DNA of 64,000 nt, taken from assembly GCF_003269425.1 (NCBI RefSeq), contig NZ_CP030104.1, forward strand, positions 3,381,001 through 3,445,000, read 5' to 3'. Within the stretch, counting starts at the first letter, position 1; each line of letters begins with the position of its first letter. This DNA is from Flagellimonas maritima (lineage in GTDB: Bacteria; Bacteroidota; Bacteroidia; Flavobacteriales; Flavobacteriaceae). A model generated the notes under the pieces. The model saw nothing but the letters and a program-made list of their open reading frames with translations, was not told where the DNA came from and made no database searches. This document shows positions 51,855 through 60,828 of the stretch, piece after piece. A program made the position numbers and the translations under genes.

Positions 51855-54167
51855 TTATTTATAATTATTACTCATTTCAAAAACAATTTCACCTCCATTC
51901 ATAATATCTTGATGTGATAATAGTATGCCATCCAATACCTTTCCATTTATGGAAACACTTCGCACATATACATTGTCCTTACTTTGATTCTTCGTAGCAA
52001 TAGTGAGTGTTTTTCCATTTTCTAAATGAATTTTGGCATTTTTAACAATAGGACTTCCTAAGGCGTAATATGGAGAACCGGGAGTAACGGGATAAAAACC
52101 CAAACTGCTAAAAATATACCAAGCACTCATTTGCCCTGCATCATCATTTCCACATAAGCCTTCAACAGTTGAGGCATACATACTGTCCATAATCATGCGT
52201 ACACGGGATTGTGTCTTTTCAGGATGTCCTGTCCAGTTGTACAAATACGGAATATGATGACCAGGTTCGTTACCGTGAACATAGTTTCCTATAATGCCAT
52301 CACGCGTAATATCTTCATGATTTTCAATGTACTTCTCTTCTATTTCCATTGTAAACAGTGAATCTAATCTTTGTGAAAAACGCTCTTTTCCGCCCATGAT
52401 ATCAACCATTTTTTCTATATTCTGCGGAACGTATAATCCATAATTCCAAGCATTGCCTTCTATAAAACCTTGTCCATGTGTATCCATTGGATCAAAGTTT
52501 TTTCTAAACGTTCCATCAGAAAGTTTAGGTCTCATAAAACCTATGGATGGATCGTAGACGTTTATATAATATTCTGAACGTTTTTTAAAATCTTTTTCTT
52601 TTGAAGTATGACCAACAGCTTTAGCCATTTGCGCAATACACCAATCATTATAGGCATATTCCAATGTTTTTGATACAGAAGAATGGCTCTTATCATCTGG
52701 CACGTATTTATAATCAATATAATCTCCCAGCCCATCAAAATATCTAACGGAAGCAGTGTTCACTGAAGCTTCAAGAGCTCGTTCATAATCGAAATCACCA
52801 ACATTTTTTATCATAGCATCTGCAATAACTGACGTAGCGTGATAACCAATCATACACCAATTTTCATTTGCATAATGCGACCAAATTGGCAACATATTAT
52901 GAACACTTTCGTCATGGTGTGCCAACATAGATTTTATCATGTCGTTATTTCGATTTGGTTGTGTAATGTTGAAAAGCGGATGTAATGCCCTGTAGGTATC
53001 CCAAAGTGAAAATACAGTATAGTTGGTAAAACCATTTGATGTATAAATATTTTGGTCCAATCCTCTGTATTGTCCATCGACATCTTCATAAATAATTGGT
53101 GATAAATTGGTGTGGTACATAGCTGTGTAGAAAGTCGTTTTTTGATTTTCTGTTAACGTTTCAACTTCAATTTTATAAAGTTCTTCATTCCATTTATAAC
53201 TGGTTTCTTCATAAGTTTTATTGAAATTCCAATGCGGAATTTCAGCTTCTAAATTTTTCATGGCACCGGCAGAACTTACATTGGACAGTGCAAATTTAAT
53301 CTTGATTTTTTCACCATCATCGGTATCAAAATTGAAATAAGCACGCAAATTTTTCCCAGCCATTTCCGGGAAGTTTTCATCTTGCTTAAAGCGTCTGTAA
53401 AAACCATCATAAATAACATCATCATATTTTTTATGACCATAACTTTTAAAAGGTTTTGAAAATTTAGCTGCAAAAAACACTTTCTTATCTCTTGCCCAAC
53501 CTTTAGTTTGTCTATAACCAGTTATCGTAGAATCATTTTCAACACGAAGAAAGGTCCAGATATTTTTATTGTTGTGATGATACACATTATAGACCATATC
53601 TAGAATAATATGCGCATTATCAGATTTTGGAAATGAATATTGGTGAAAACCCACACGTTCGCTAGCTGTAAATTCGGCTTTGATTCCGTAGCTGTCCAAA
53701 TCAACTTTATAATATCCAGGCATAGCTTCCTCATTAGTATGTGAAAATGTTGAATAAAACCCTTTGTTGCCATCAGCAGTTTTTAAAGGGTCGAGCACTA
53801 AACTGCCAACAGTTGGCATAATCAAAAAATCACCTAAATCAGCATGCCCTGTACCACTAAAGTTGGTATGGGCAAAACCAATGATTGTTGAATCACGATG
53901 TTGATAACCTGCACAATATTTGTAAGTTTCAGGATTGTAACTAGCATCATCTTTGAACATTACTTCAAAATTGGTTTGCGGACTCAGTTGCACCATTCCA
54001 AAAGGGGCAGTTGCTCCAGGAAACACGTGTCCCATTTTGCTGGTTCCTATAAATGGATTGACAAACTGAGTATAATCTGTTTTTTGTTTTTCTGAAGTGA
54101 TAATTTCTTCTTCTTTACAAGAATTTAATACCGTAAAACAAAAAAGGAACATTAATAGTTTTCGCAT
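51855..54167 (-). CDS. Alpha-1,2-mannosidase, glycoside hydrolase family 92, lipoprotein
   Basis: A calcium-dependent exo-mannosidase of GH92, at about 770 aa full length. An N-terminal lipoprotein signal (MRKLLMFLFCFTVLNSC) follows the ATG at 54167; the longer frame from 54191 adds eight residues. Family hallmarks are IGTSKMGHVFPGATAPFGMV near residue 45 and the C-terminal GLCGNDDAGQMSAWYIFSSL, then LGFYPVTPGSPYYALGSP. It should trim mannose from glycans at the cell surface or periplasm. No SusCD-type genes are next to it, so it is not in an obvious utilization locus. Confidence 0.95.
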   Translation of the reverse strand: MRKLLMFLFCFTVLNSCKEEEIITSEKQKTDYTQFVNPFIGTSKMGHVFPGATAPFGMVQLSPQTNFEVMFKDDASYNPETYKYCAGYQHRDSTIIGFAHTNFSGTGHADLGDFLIMPTVGSLVLDPLKTADGNKGFYSTFSHTNEEAMPGYYKVDLDSYGIKAEFTASERVGFHQYSFPKSDNAHIILDMVYNVYHHNNKNIWTFLRVENDSTITGYRQTKGWARDKKVFFAAKFSKPFKSYGHKKYDDVIYDGFYRRFKQDENFPEMAGKNLRAYFNFDTDDGEKIKIKFALSNVSSAGAMKNLEAEIPHWNFNKTYEETSYKWNEELYKIEVETLTENQKTTFYTAMYHTNLSPIIYEDVDGQYRGLDQNIYTSNGFTNYTVFSLWDTYRALHPLFNITQPNRNNDMIKSMLAHHDESVHNMLPIWSHYANENWCMIGYHATSVIADAMIKNVGDFDYERALEASVNTASVRYFDGLGDYIDYKYVPDDKSHSSVSKTLEYAYNDWCIAQMAKAVGHTSKEKDFKKRSEYYINVYDPSIGFMRPKLSDGTFRKNFDPMDTHGQGFIEGNAWNYGLYVPQNIEKMVDIMGGKERFSQRLDSLFTMEIEEKYIENHEDITRDGIIGNYVHGNEPGHHIPYLYNWTGHPEKTQSRVRMIMDSMYASTVEGLCGNDDAGQMSAWYIFSSLGFYPVTPGSPYYALGSPIVKNAKIHLENGKTLTIATKNQSKDNVYVRSVSINGKVLDGILLSHQDIMNGGEIVFEMSNNYK

Positions 54168-54213
54168 ATTTTTAGTAATTACTTTTAACATTTTAAGATA
54201 TTGTTCTGTTTTA

Positions 54214-54364
54214 ATGAGCGATATCGACTGATAACGAAGTTTACAAAATTTCCCTCCAAAGTAAAGAAATTCCAGACAGAGATGCTATGGAGTTTTTAAC
54301 AGAACGGTTTCTACAAGCTTGGTACGGCAATACAACTAAATTCCCTTATTTTGTATTCGAATAA
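54214..54364 (+). pseudogene. Possible frameshifted small gene upstream of menB
   Basis: An ATG at 54214 opens MSDID and meets a stop at once, but the frame one base on (from about 54227) reads TDNEVYKISLQSKEIPDRD then AMEFLTERFLQAWYGN and on to a stop at 54362-54364, ten bases before the menB ATG. The composition looks protein-like. A single-base change would join both parts into a protein of about 50 aa. It could equally be chance; menB's own start is not affected. Confidence 0.25.
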
Positions 54365-54374
54365 ATCTACTATT

Positions 54375-55217
54375 ATGAAATTACCCAATTGGCAGACCGC
54401 AATGGAATTTGAGGACATCACCTATAAAAAAAGTAATGGGGTCGCCCGTATCGCCTTTAATCGTCCCAATGTGCGCAATGCATTTCGCCCAAAAACCACC
54501 AGCGAACTCTACAAAGCTTTTTATGACGCGCAAGAAGACACTTCCATTGGCGTGGTGCTGCTTTCTGCGGAAGGACCTTCTACCAAGGACGGTATCTATT
54601 CCTTTTGTAGCGGAGGTGATCAAAAGGCTAGGGGACATAAAGGATACGTAGGCGAGGATGGCATGCATCGATTGAATATTTTGGAGGTGCAGCGGCTTAT
54701 TCGTTTTATGCCCAAGGTAGTCATTGCAGTAGTGCCCGGTTGGGCCGTTGGTGGCGGACATAGTTTGCACGTAGTTTGCGATATGACCTTGGCAAGTAAA
54801 GAACATGCCATATTTAAACAAACCGATGCTGATGTGACTAGTTTTGATGGTGGTTATGGGTCGGCCTATTTAGCAAAAATGGTGGGACAGAAAAAGGCAC
54901 GGGAGATTTTCTTTTTGGGGAGAAACTATTCTGCACAAGAAGCATATGAAATGGGTATGGTGAACGCAGTGGTTCCACACAACGAATTGGAGGCAACTGC
55001 CTACGAATGGGCACAAGAGGTATTGGAAAAATCCCCAACTTCCATTAAAATGCTCAAATTTGCCATGAATCTAACAGATGACGGCATGGTGGGACAACAG
55101 GTTTTTGCTGGGGAAGCAACACGCTTGGCCTACATGACGGACGAAGCCAAAGAAGGAAGAAATGCATTCTTGGAAAAACGTAAACCCAACTTTGGGGAGA
55201 ATAAATGGATACCGTAG
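54375..55217 (+). CDS. menB: 1,4-dihydroxy-2-naphthoyl-CoA synthase
   Basis: Crotonase-fold enzyme that closes the second ring in menaquinone synthesis. The hallmarks are GVARIAFNRPNVRNAFRP, the oxyanion loop SFCSGGDQKARG, VPGWAVGGGHSLHVVCD, TSFDGGYGSAYLAKMVGQKKAREIFFLG (in order) and the C-terminal EGRNAFLEKRKPNF typical of MenB. The start is ATG 54375 (MKLPNWQTAMEFEDI). At 280 aa it is full length. It stands apart from other men genes here. Confidence 0.96.
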   Translation: MKLPNWQTAMEFEDITYKKSNGVARIAFNRPNVRNAFRPKTTSELYKAFYDAQEDTSIGVVLLSAEGPSTKDGIYSFCSGGDQKARGHKGYVGEDGMHRLNILEVQRLIRFMPKVVIAVVPGWAVGGGHSLHVVCDMTLASKEHAIFKQTDADVTSFDGGYGSAYLAKMVGQKKAREIFFLGRNYSAQEAYEMGMVNAVVPHNELEATAYEWAQEVLEKSPTSIKMLKFAMNLTDDGMVGQQVFAGEATRLAYMTDEAKEGRNAFLEKRKPNFGENKWIP

Positions 55218-55223
55218 TTTGGT

Positions 55224-55258
55224 TGACCAATGACCAATGACCAATGACGGATGACAGT
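55224..55258 (+). repeat. TGACCAA heptamer array
   Basis: Three TGACCAA units followed by TGACGGA and TGACAGT, in register at 7 bp. It resembles, as reverse complement, the GGTTGAT array downstream of the his operon at 32008. Both follow the last gene of a plus-strand unit. Confidence 0.8.
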
Positions 55259-55315
55259 TGTCGGTTCTCAGGTTCTCGTTTTTGGTTTTGGGGTTAGATT
55301 CGAAAAGGGATTGGG

Positions 55316-55365
55316 CTTGAACTTGAACTTTGAGCTTGAGTTTGAGTTTGAGTTTGTATTTGAAT
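55316..55365 (+). repeat. TTTGAG hexamer block
   Basis: A mixed run of TTGAAC, TTTGAG and TTTGTA-type hexamers, of the same make-up and orientation as the 31-bp tandem repeat at 33060. About 22 kb separates the two. Confidence 0.8.
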
Positions 55366-55653
55366 CAAGACTTGACAATTCTCAATTTTTAATTTGAAAT
55401 CTTTTTTGTCTATCGTCTATTGTCTGCCATCTCACCTCTAAAACCCTGAGAAACCAAAAAGAGCCCTGCCGGTTATGGTCAAGACTCTTTTACGAGAACA
55501 CTATATGAAAATGAAAAAATTTATTTGTCTTTAAATTGTATGTCTTTCATTATTACACTGTAAATGTACTGCTAGAGGTTACCCGAGCGAAATTATTGTT
55601 GTGAAGTGGCAGTTTATTGTGGTTTTCTACGATTTTAGAAGAGTCATATCGAT

Positions 55654-56988
55654 TTATGGTACAATTTTTACGACCTCCGACAAGAACGCATTGACATCAA
55701 ATACTGGATTTTCTGCCAATCCTGTGCGTACTACTACTAAGCTCTTAGATGGAATTACAAACACATACTGACCTTGATAACCATTGCAGGAAAAAAGGTC
55801 TCTGGGTACATCAGGATACTTTCCGTTTGCATTAAGCCAAAAATGTGCACCATATGTGCCATCGGAATGTAAAGTTGGCTCTGTGACATAATCTACCCAG
55901 CTAGGGCTAAAAATTTGCTCTCCATTCCAATTCCCCCGTTCCAGATACAATTGACCAAAACGTGCCCAATCCCGGGTACTCGCCCAAGAGTAAGAAGAAC
56001 CCACATAATTGCCCGCTATATCCGCTTCCAATACCATAGAATTCATTCCTATTTTATCAATTAGGGCAATATAGGGGAAATCCAAGTAGGCTTGATGCGA
56101 TCTAAACTGCTGCCGTAAGATACCGGATAGCAAATTCGAGGTCCCTGAAGAATAGTTCCATATTTCCGTTGGTATGGCTATTGATTTTTTATCTTTTTGC
56201 GCTTGGGTCATATCGCTATCCAAAAAAAGCATTTTAGTGACATCCGAAATTTTTGTGTAATCTTCTTCCCATGCCAGACCACTTTGCATACGAAGTAAAT
56301 GATTTAAGGTAATGTCCTTTCGTTCGTCATGTTTCCATGCTGTGATAGGAGCGGGCCATGACATTTCCAGTTTGCCTTGATGTTCCAAAACTCCATAGCA
56401 CGTTGCCAATAGGCTTTTGGTCATGGACCATCCCAAAACGGGTGTGTCTTTGGTAAAGCCTTCCGCATATTTTTCTGCAATCAAATGACCTTTATATAAA
56501 ATCAGGACAGTTCGTGTTTTTTGAATTTCAGGATTACTAAAGGCGGTAGCTATTGATTTGCTAAGTTGTTCTTCATTGATTTCTGGAAATACAGTATCCT
56601 TTGGGCTTGCTTGTCCATAAGGGTACGGAATGGTATCACTAGAAAAAATTCTATTAGGTTTAAGGGTAAAATCATTTTCGTTGTAATCATCATTTATAAG
56701 AACAGTTCCCAATCCGTCCCTATAAATTGCCTTGCGTTTCATAAGCCCGTAAACCGATGCAGTAGCAGATTCAGTTTTTTCATCAATTTCTGTAGTCGCT
56801 AATTTAATGAGCGGTACATTATTGTCCTGCTGGGTTACGGAAGTTGCAGAACGCTGAGCTACAAAAATGGAAGATGCCATACTTTTTGCAGCGTAACCGG
56901 ATATGATGTTTAGCTTGGGATAATTTAAATAAACGATTGTACCTATGATAATTATAAAAAGTATTAAAATACGTTTGAACAGCTTCAT
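55654..56988 (-). CDS. Serine hydrolase, class C beta-lactamase family
   Basis: A 444-aa serine hydrolase. An N-terminal membrane segment (about 5-20) anchors it. The SxxK motif is GWSMTKSL, the second motif YxN-type is in YSSGTSNLL, and HFWLNANGK marks the third. Members include penicillin-binding-like and esterase proteins; the label does not imply antibiotic resistance. It converges with menB and is divergent from the pirin gene. Start at ATG 56988. Confidence 0.88.
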   Translation of the reverse strand: MKLFKRILILFIIIIGTIVYLNYPKLNIISGYAAKSMASSIFVAQRSATSVTQQDNNVPLIKLATTEIDEKTESATASVYGLMKRKAIYRDGLGTVLINDDYNENDFTLKPNRIFSSDTIPYPYGQASPKDTVFPEINEEQLSKSIATAFSNPEIQKTRTVLILYKGHLIAEKYAEGFTKDTPVLGWSMTKSLLATCYGVLEHQGKLEMSWPAPITAWKHDERKDITLNHLLRMQSGLAWEEDYTKISDVTKMLFLDSDMTQAQKDKKSIAIPTEIWNYSSGTSNLLSGILRQQFRSHQAYLDFPYIALIDKIGMNSMVLEADIAGNYVGSSYSWASTRDWARFGQLYLERGNWNGEQIFSPSWVDYVTEPTLHSDGTYGAHFWLNANGKYPDVPRDLFSCNGYQGQYVFVIPSKSLVVVRTGLAENPVFDVNAFLSEVVKIVP

Positions 56989-57038
56989 GAATTCGGATTT
57001 ATTGTAACTTTCAGTGGCTAAATATAAACATTTACTAT

Positions 57039-57911
57039 ATGTCCAACATTGGATTGATTATAGAGGAAAGAAGTCGGGATATTGGTGATTTTCTAGTGGG
57101 TAGACTCATTCCATTTCGTAAAAAACGAATGATAGGCCCTTTTATTTTCATTGACCATATGGGCCCCACCAAATTGGGCCCAAGCAATTATATGGACGTG
57201 GACCAACACCCACATATTGGACTCTCCACTTTGACCTTTATGTTGGAAGGCGAATTGACACACGAGGACAGTTTGGGTACAAATCAACGCATAAGTCCAG
57301 GTTCCGTAAATTGGATGACTGCGGGCAAAGGTGTTTCCCATACCGAACGAAGCCCTAAGGACATGCGGAATGGAAAAACTTTTACGGCCCATGGCTACCA
57401 GATTTGGGTAGCATTACCTAAGGAATTGGAGAATATGGAACCAACATTTCATCATATAGGTGAAAATGATTTGCCTAAATGGAAAGATGGAAATGCTGAG
57501 TTTAAATTAGTTGCAGGAGAAGGTTATGGAAAAAAATCTCCCGTCCCTACCTATTCACCACTTTTTATGGTTGAAATAAAAAACCAATCGGAATACGAAC
57601 TCGATGTAAAAGAAAACCTCAAAGGCGAAATCGGTATCTGTATTGTTGAGGGAGGAATAGCTGCTTGCGAGGAAGAAATAGGGAAGGGAAACATTTTGGT
57701 ATCCAAAGTTGAAGATGCTTGTAAGATTACGCTCAAACCAAATTCACACATCCTTTTATTTGGTGGAGAACCTTTTCCAGAAGAACGGCATATCTATTGG
57801 AACTTCGTATCCTCAAATAAGGATAAAATTGAAGAAGCGAAACAAGCATGGAGAGACAAAACTTTCCCAATGATGACGAATGACAATACCTACGTGCCGC
57901 TACCAAACTAA
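57039..57911 (+). CDS. Pirin family protein
   Basis: A 290-aa bicupin of the pirin family. The metal motif region FIFIDHMGP, DQHPHIGLSTLTFMLEGE and MTAGKGVSHTERS carry the iron-binding histidines. The C-terminal cupin is complete (KITLKPNSHILLFGGEPFPE). Family members show quercetinase or regulatory roles; which applies here is unknown. A near-miss TAACTTTC -7-like element lies upstream. The 3D-domain gene follows 46 bp later. Confidence 0.92.
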   Translation: MSNIGLIIEERSRDIGDFLVGRLIPFRKKRMIGPFIFIDHMGPTKLGPSNYMDVDQHPHIGLSTLTFMLEGELTHEDSLGTNQRISPGSVNWMTAGKGVSHTERSPKDMRNGKTFTAHGYQIWVALPKELENMEPTFHHIGENDLPKWKDGNAEFKLVAGEGYGKKSPVPTYSPLFMVEIKNQSEYELDVKENLKGEIGICIVEGGIAACEEEIGKGNILVSKVEDACKITLKPNSHILLFGGEPFPEERHIYWNFVSSNKDKIEEAKQAWRDKTFPMMTNDNTYVPLPN

Positions 57912-57957
57912 TTAATAAAGGATTTTCTATCTTTAGAAATCTATCAACACGACCTCT

Positions 57958-58371
57958 TTGAAGAAATTTTTGTTTTGCTTTTTGATATTTGCCGCATGTA
58001 AACAAAACGTTCCTGAACCCAAATGGGAATGGAAAACCATAGAGGTCACAGCTTCAGCCTATAATTCGGTTGCTTGGCAGACTACTAGTACAAACCCCAA
58101 TATTGCGGCTTGGGGCGATACATTAAAGCCAGGCATGAAAAGTATTGCAGTATCCAGAAATCTTATAGCGTTGGGCCTTAAACACAATACTATGGTGAAA
58201 ATCGATACTTTTCCAGATACTTTTTACGTGAAGGATAAGATGAACCGCAAATGGAAAAACAGAATCGATATTTACATGGGGCTAGATGTAAAAAAAGCTA
58301 GACAGTGGGGAAAAAAGAAATTACAAATCCATTATGCCATTCCTTTAGATACTATATTTACTTCCAAATAA
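57958..58371 (+). CDS. 3D domain lipoprotein
   Basis: A 137-aa lipoprotein: signal MKKFLFCFLIFAAC with Cys at 14, then a 3D domain as in MltA-like and resuscitation-promoting proteins, seen in FYVKDKMNRKWKNRIDIYM. The first of the three aspartates is a serine (IAVSRN), so two of the three remain; this may be normal for the Bacteroidota form. The start is TTG 57958. It heads a three-gene cell-wall cluster with amidase and M14 peptidase genes. Confidence 0.8.
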   Translation: MKKFLFCFLIFAACKQNVPEPKWEWKTIEVTASAYNSVAWQTTSTNPNIAAWGDTLKPGMKSIAVSRNLIALGLKHNTMVKIDTFPDTFYVKDKMNRKWKNRIDIYMGLDVKKARQWGKKKLQIHYAIPLDTIFTSK

Positions 58372-58377
58372 AAAAGC

Positions 58378-59037
58378 ATGAAAAAAATAGGCGTATTGAT
58401 TTTTGCCACAATAGCAATAGTATCCTGTAAAGTTCAAAAAGAGATAGTGGAAAGACCAATTACTTTTGATGAAGAACGTGTAAACCTGACTAAAGAATAT
58501 CTTTCGCAACGTTACAATATAGAACAGGAAACGCCAGAAATCGTTCCTAAAATGATTGTGCTCCACTGGACCGCTATCCCAACACTTAAAAAATCCTTTG
58601 AGGCTTTTGAGAAATCGACCCTTCCAAATTGGCGACCAGATATTGAGAGTGTAAGCGGCCTAAATGTGTCTTCTCAATTTTTGGTAGACCAAGACGGCAC
58701 AATTTATAGATTGATGCCTGAAACCACTATGGCTAGACACGTTATCGGTTTAAATCATTGCGCCATAGGTGTTGAAAATGTTGGAGGTACCAAAGACACC
58801 CCTTTGACCAAAAAACAGCTCCAAGCCAATATTTTTTTAGTGGAATATTTAGCAACCAAATATGATATTGAATATGTGATAGGGCATCATGAATACACAC
58901 AATTTGAAGGACACCCACTCTGGTTGGAAGTTGATGAGGGTTATCGAACCACTAAAACCGACCCTGGACCCGAATTCATGAGCAAGGTGCGAAAAGCTAC
59001 TAAAAGATTTAACTTTAAACCTGTTCCAACAAAATAA
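58378..59037 (+). CDS. N-acetylmuramoyl-L-alanine amidase lipoprotein
   Basis: A 219-aa zinc amidase (amidase_2) that cuts the bond between muramic acid and L-alanine in peptidoglycan. The lipoprotein signal is MKKIGVLIFATIAIVSC (Cys at 17). The zinc ligands sit in MIVLHWTAIP and in the GLNHCAIGVENVGG and TDPGPEF regions, with IGHHEYTQFEGH between. It starts 6 bp after the 3D gene stop and is followed 4 bp later by the M14 peptidase gene. Outer membrane, periplasmic face is likely. Confidence 0.9.
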   Translation: MKKIGVLIFATIAIVSCKVQKEIVERPITFDEERVNLTKEYLSQRYNIEQETPEIVPKMIVLHWTAIPTLKKSFEAFEKSTLPNWRPDIESVSGLNVSSQFLVDQDGTIYRLMPETTMARHVIGLNHCAIGVENVGGTKDTPLTKKQLQANIFLVEYLATKYDIEYVIGHHEYTQFEGHPLWLEVDEGYRTTKTDPGPEFMSKVRKATKRFNFKPVPTK

Positions 59038-59041
59038 TAAC

Positions 59042-60508
59042 ATGCAGAAGACACTAGTACTATTTATAGCGGGATTTTTTAGCCTGATTTCATTTTCCCA
59101 AGAAGCGATTACTACCAAATTATATGAAACCTATGATTCCTATAAAGAAACATCCTTGCACAAAAGGCGTATTAAGCACGAACAGTTAAAACCTTTAATT
59201 GAACGATTTAACGCAAACCCCAAGTTTGAAGTACATAAAGTAGGTAAATCCATAGAAGGTCGTGATCTTAATTTAATAAGTACAGGTTCTGGAGACATCA
59301 ATGTTTTTCTCTGGTCACAAATGCACGGAAACGAGCCGACCGCAACACAGGCAATTTTTGATATCCTTAATTTTCTGGATGCTTCTGATTTCAAAACCGA
59401 GAAGGAGGCGATTCTTTCAAAATTGAAACTTCACTTTCTCCCAATGCTAAATCCAGATGGGGCAGAAGTTTATCAACGAAGAAATATGTTGGGAATAGAC
59501 ATTAATAGAGATGCCCTACGATTGCAATCCCCTGAGGGAAGAACGTTAAAAAGAATCCGTGATAGTCTAAATGCCAATTTTGGTTTTAATCTCCATGACC
59601 AGAGCACTTATTACAATGCGGAACTGACCAGTAAGCCAGCGACAATCTCATATTTGGCACCAGCTTTCAACTATGAAAAAGACATCAATGAAGTCCGTTC
59701 AGATGCAATGAAGATAATTGTCTTTATGAACAACATCATACAGAAATATGCCCCTGGGCAAGTTGGGCGTTATAATGACGATTTTGAGCCTAGGGCCTTT
59801 GGGGACAATATCCAGAAATGGGGTACAAGTACTATTTTAATAGAATCAGGCGGATATGCGAATGATGTGGAGAAACAGGAAATACGAAAGTTAAATTATG
59901 TTTCTATTTTGTCCGCCATATATACCATCGCCAAAGGGAGCTATCAAGACATTTCTATAGCGGATTATGAAAAAATCCCAAAGAACGACCGTAAGCTTTT
60001 CGACCTCAAAATTGAAAATGTGACGTATGAGCTTTTGGGCAAGGACTATATTTTGGATTTGGGAATCCATCGGCAAGAAGTAGATGATGAAAATCACGAG
60101 TCTTTTTATTATCGAAGCATGATTGCCGACCAAGGAGATTTATCTACCTATTATGGTTATGAGACTTTTGATGCTACGGGGTATAAAATAGTACCTCCAA
60201 AAGTATATCCTAAAAGTATGGATACAAACTCCAGAGCATTGTGGAACGATGGGAACAGTCCGTTCAAATCTGGTTATGGTTACTTTAAGACCAATTTTTT
60301 ACCGCCATTTCCTTATACTGAAATGCCAGGGCATTTTGTTTCCAAAGATTACAAGTTGCCTGAATTTAATCTTAGGCCTGGTGTCAACCCGACGTTCTTT
60401 TTGGAAAAACAGGGCAAACTGACACATGCGGTAATAAATGGTTTTTTAATAGATTTATCAAAACCAATAGAAAACCAAAATTTCGGCAACGCTTTAATTT
60501 ACCATTAA
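59042..60508 (+). CDS. Exported M14 family zinc carboxypeptidase
   Basis: A 488-aa exported peptidase: signal peptide MQKTLVLFIAGFFSLISFS, then the M14 catalytic domain with WSQMHGNEPT (zinc), NPDGAEVYQRRN, IDINRDA, FNLHDQSTYYN (third ligand) and ILIESGGY, then about 150 residues of a C-terminal extension. It is a paralog of the cytosolic M14 protein at 2953-4062, which has the same motif order but no signal peptide and no extension. Position after the 3D protein and amidase suggests peptidoglycan peptide cleavage. Confidence 0.88.
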   Translation: MQKTLVLFIAGFFSLISFSQEAITTKLYETYDSYKETSLHKRRIKHEQLKPLIERFNANPKFEVHKVGKSIEGRDLNLISTGSGDINVFLWSQMHGNEPTATQAIFDILNFLDASDFKTEKEAILSKLKLHFLPMLNPDGAEVYQRRNMLGIDINRDALRLQSPEGRTLKRIRDSLNANFGFNLHDQSTYYNAELTSKPATISYLAPAFNYEKDINEVRSDAMKIIVFMNNIIQKYAPGQVGRYNDDFEPRAFGDNIQKWGTSTILIESGGYANDVEKQEIRKLNYVSILSAIYTIAKGSYQDISIADYEKIPKNDRKLFDLKIENVTYELLGKDYILDLGIHRQEVDDENHESFYYRSMIADQGDLSTYYGYETFDATGYKIVPPKVYPKSMDTNSRALWNDGNSPFKSGYGYFKTNFLPPFPYTEMPGHFVSKDYKLPEFNLRPGVNPTFFLEKQGKLTHAVINGFLIDLSKPIENQNFGNALIYH

Positions 60509-60672
60509 TAGCCAAATTGGATACTTATTTGACTGCCATGCTTGAGCAAAAGCCCTAACATCATTAAAAGTAATCCTACAATAAAGGAAAATAGCGATAG
60601 TACCAAACCTTTTGACAAATTGGATAAAGGCCCAATAGCACTGTTCTGAATAATTTCTTTTACTACATCCAT
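60505..60672 (-). CDS. Small membrane protein (55 aa)
   Basis: A 55-codon frame on the minus strand: MDVVKEIIQNSAIGPLSNL, then a membrane segment (LVLSLFSFIVGLLLMMLGLLL, about residues 23-43), then a polar tail. Its stop overlaps the end of the convergent M14 gene by 4 bp. It lies apart from other minus-strand genes, with 156 bp of empty sequence to the VWA lipoprotein gene stop. No family recognised. Confidence 0.6.
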   Translation of the reverse strand: MDVVKEIIQNSAIGPLSNLSKGLVLSLFSFIVGLLLMMLGLLLKHGSQISIQFGY

Positions 60673-60828
60673 AGCAATTTTTTGGGTTAGAATTAAATCA
60701 GTTCGAAAGGATGTAATTAGTTGTTGTTTATATGTCTAAAACAACTATCGAGCCGAAAACCCTACTAGATTCAAATGGATGGTAATTATAGAAACTCAGA
60801 AAGTCACAACTATTTTTGAGATATGTAA

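Larger units (their letters stand above)
55218..55653. other. 436-bp intergenic stretch with repeats
   Basis: Between menB and the convergent serine hydrolase gene. It holds a TGACCAA heptamer array, a TTTGAG hexamer block and a weak hairpin with flanking A and T runs (AAAAGAG 55458-55464 with CTCTTTT 55486-55492) that may end both genes. No ORF is convincing. Confidence 0.6.

Noticed and set aside
51855..54167. Polysaccharide utilization locus around the GH92 gene
   Set aside because: No SusC/SusD-like genes, sensor or sulfatase is within the window near it.
55654..56988. Serine hydrolase as an antibiotic resistance beta-lactamase
   Set aside because: Only the general serine hydrolase motifs are present; the family includes many esterases and peptidases, and no resistance context exists.
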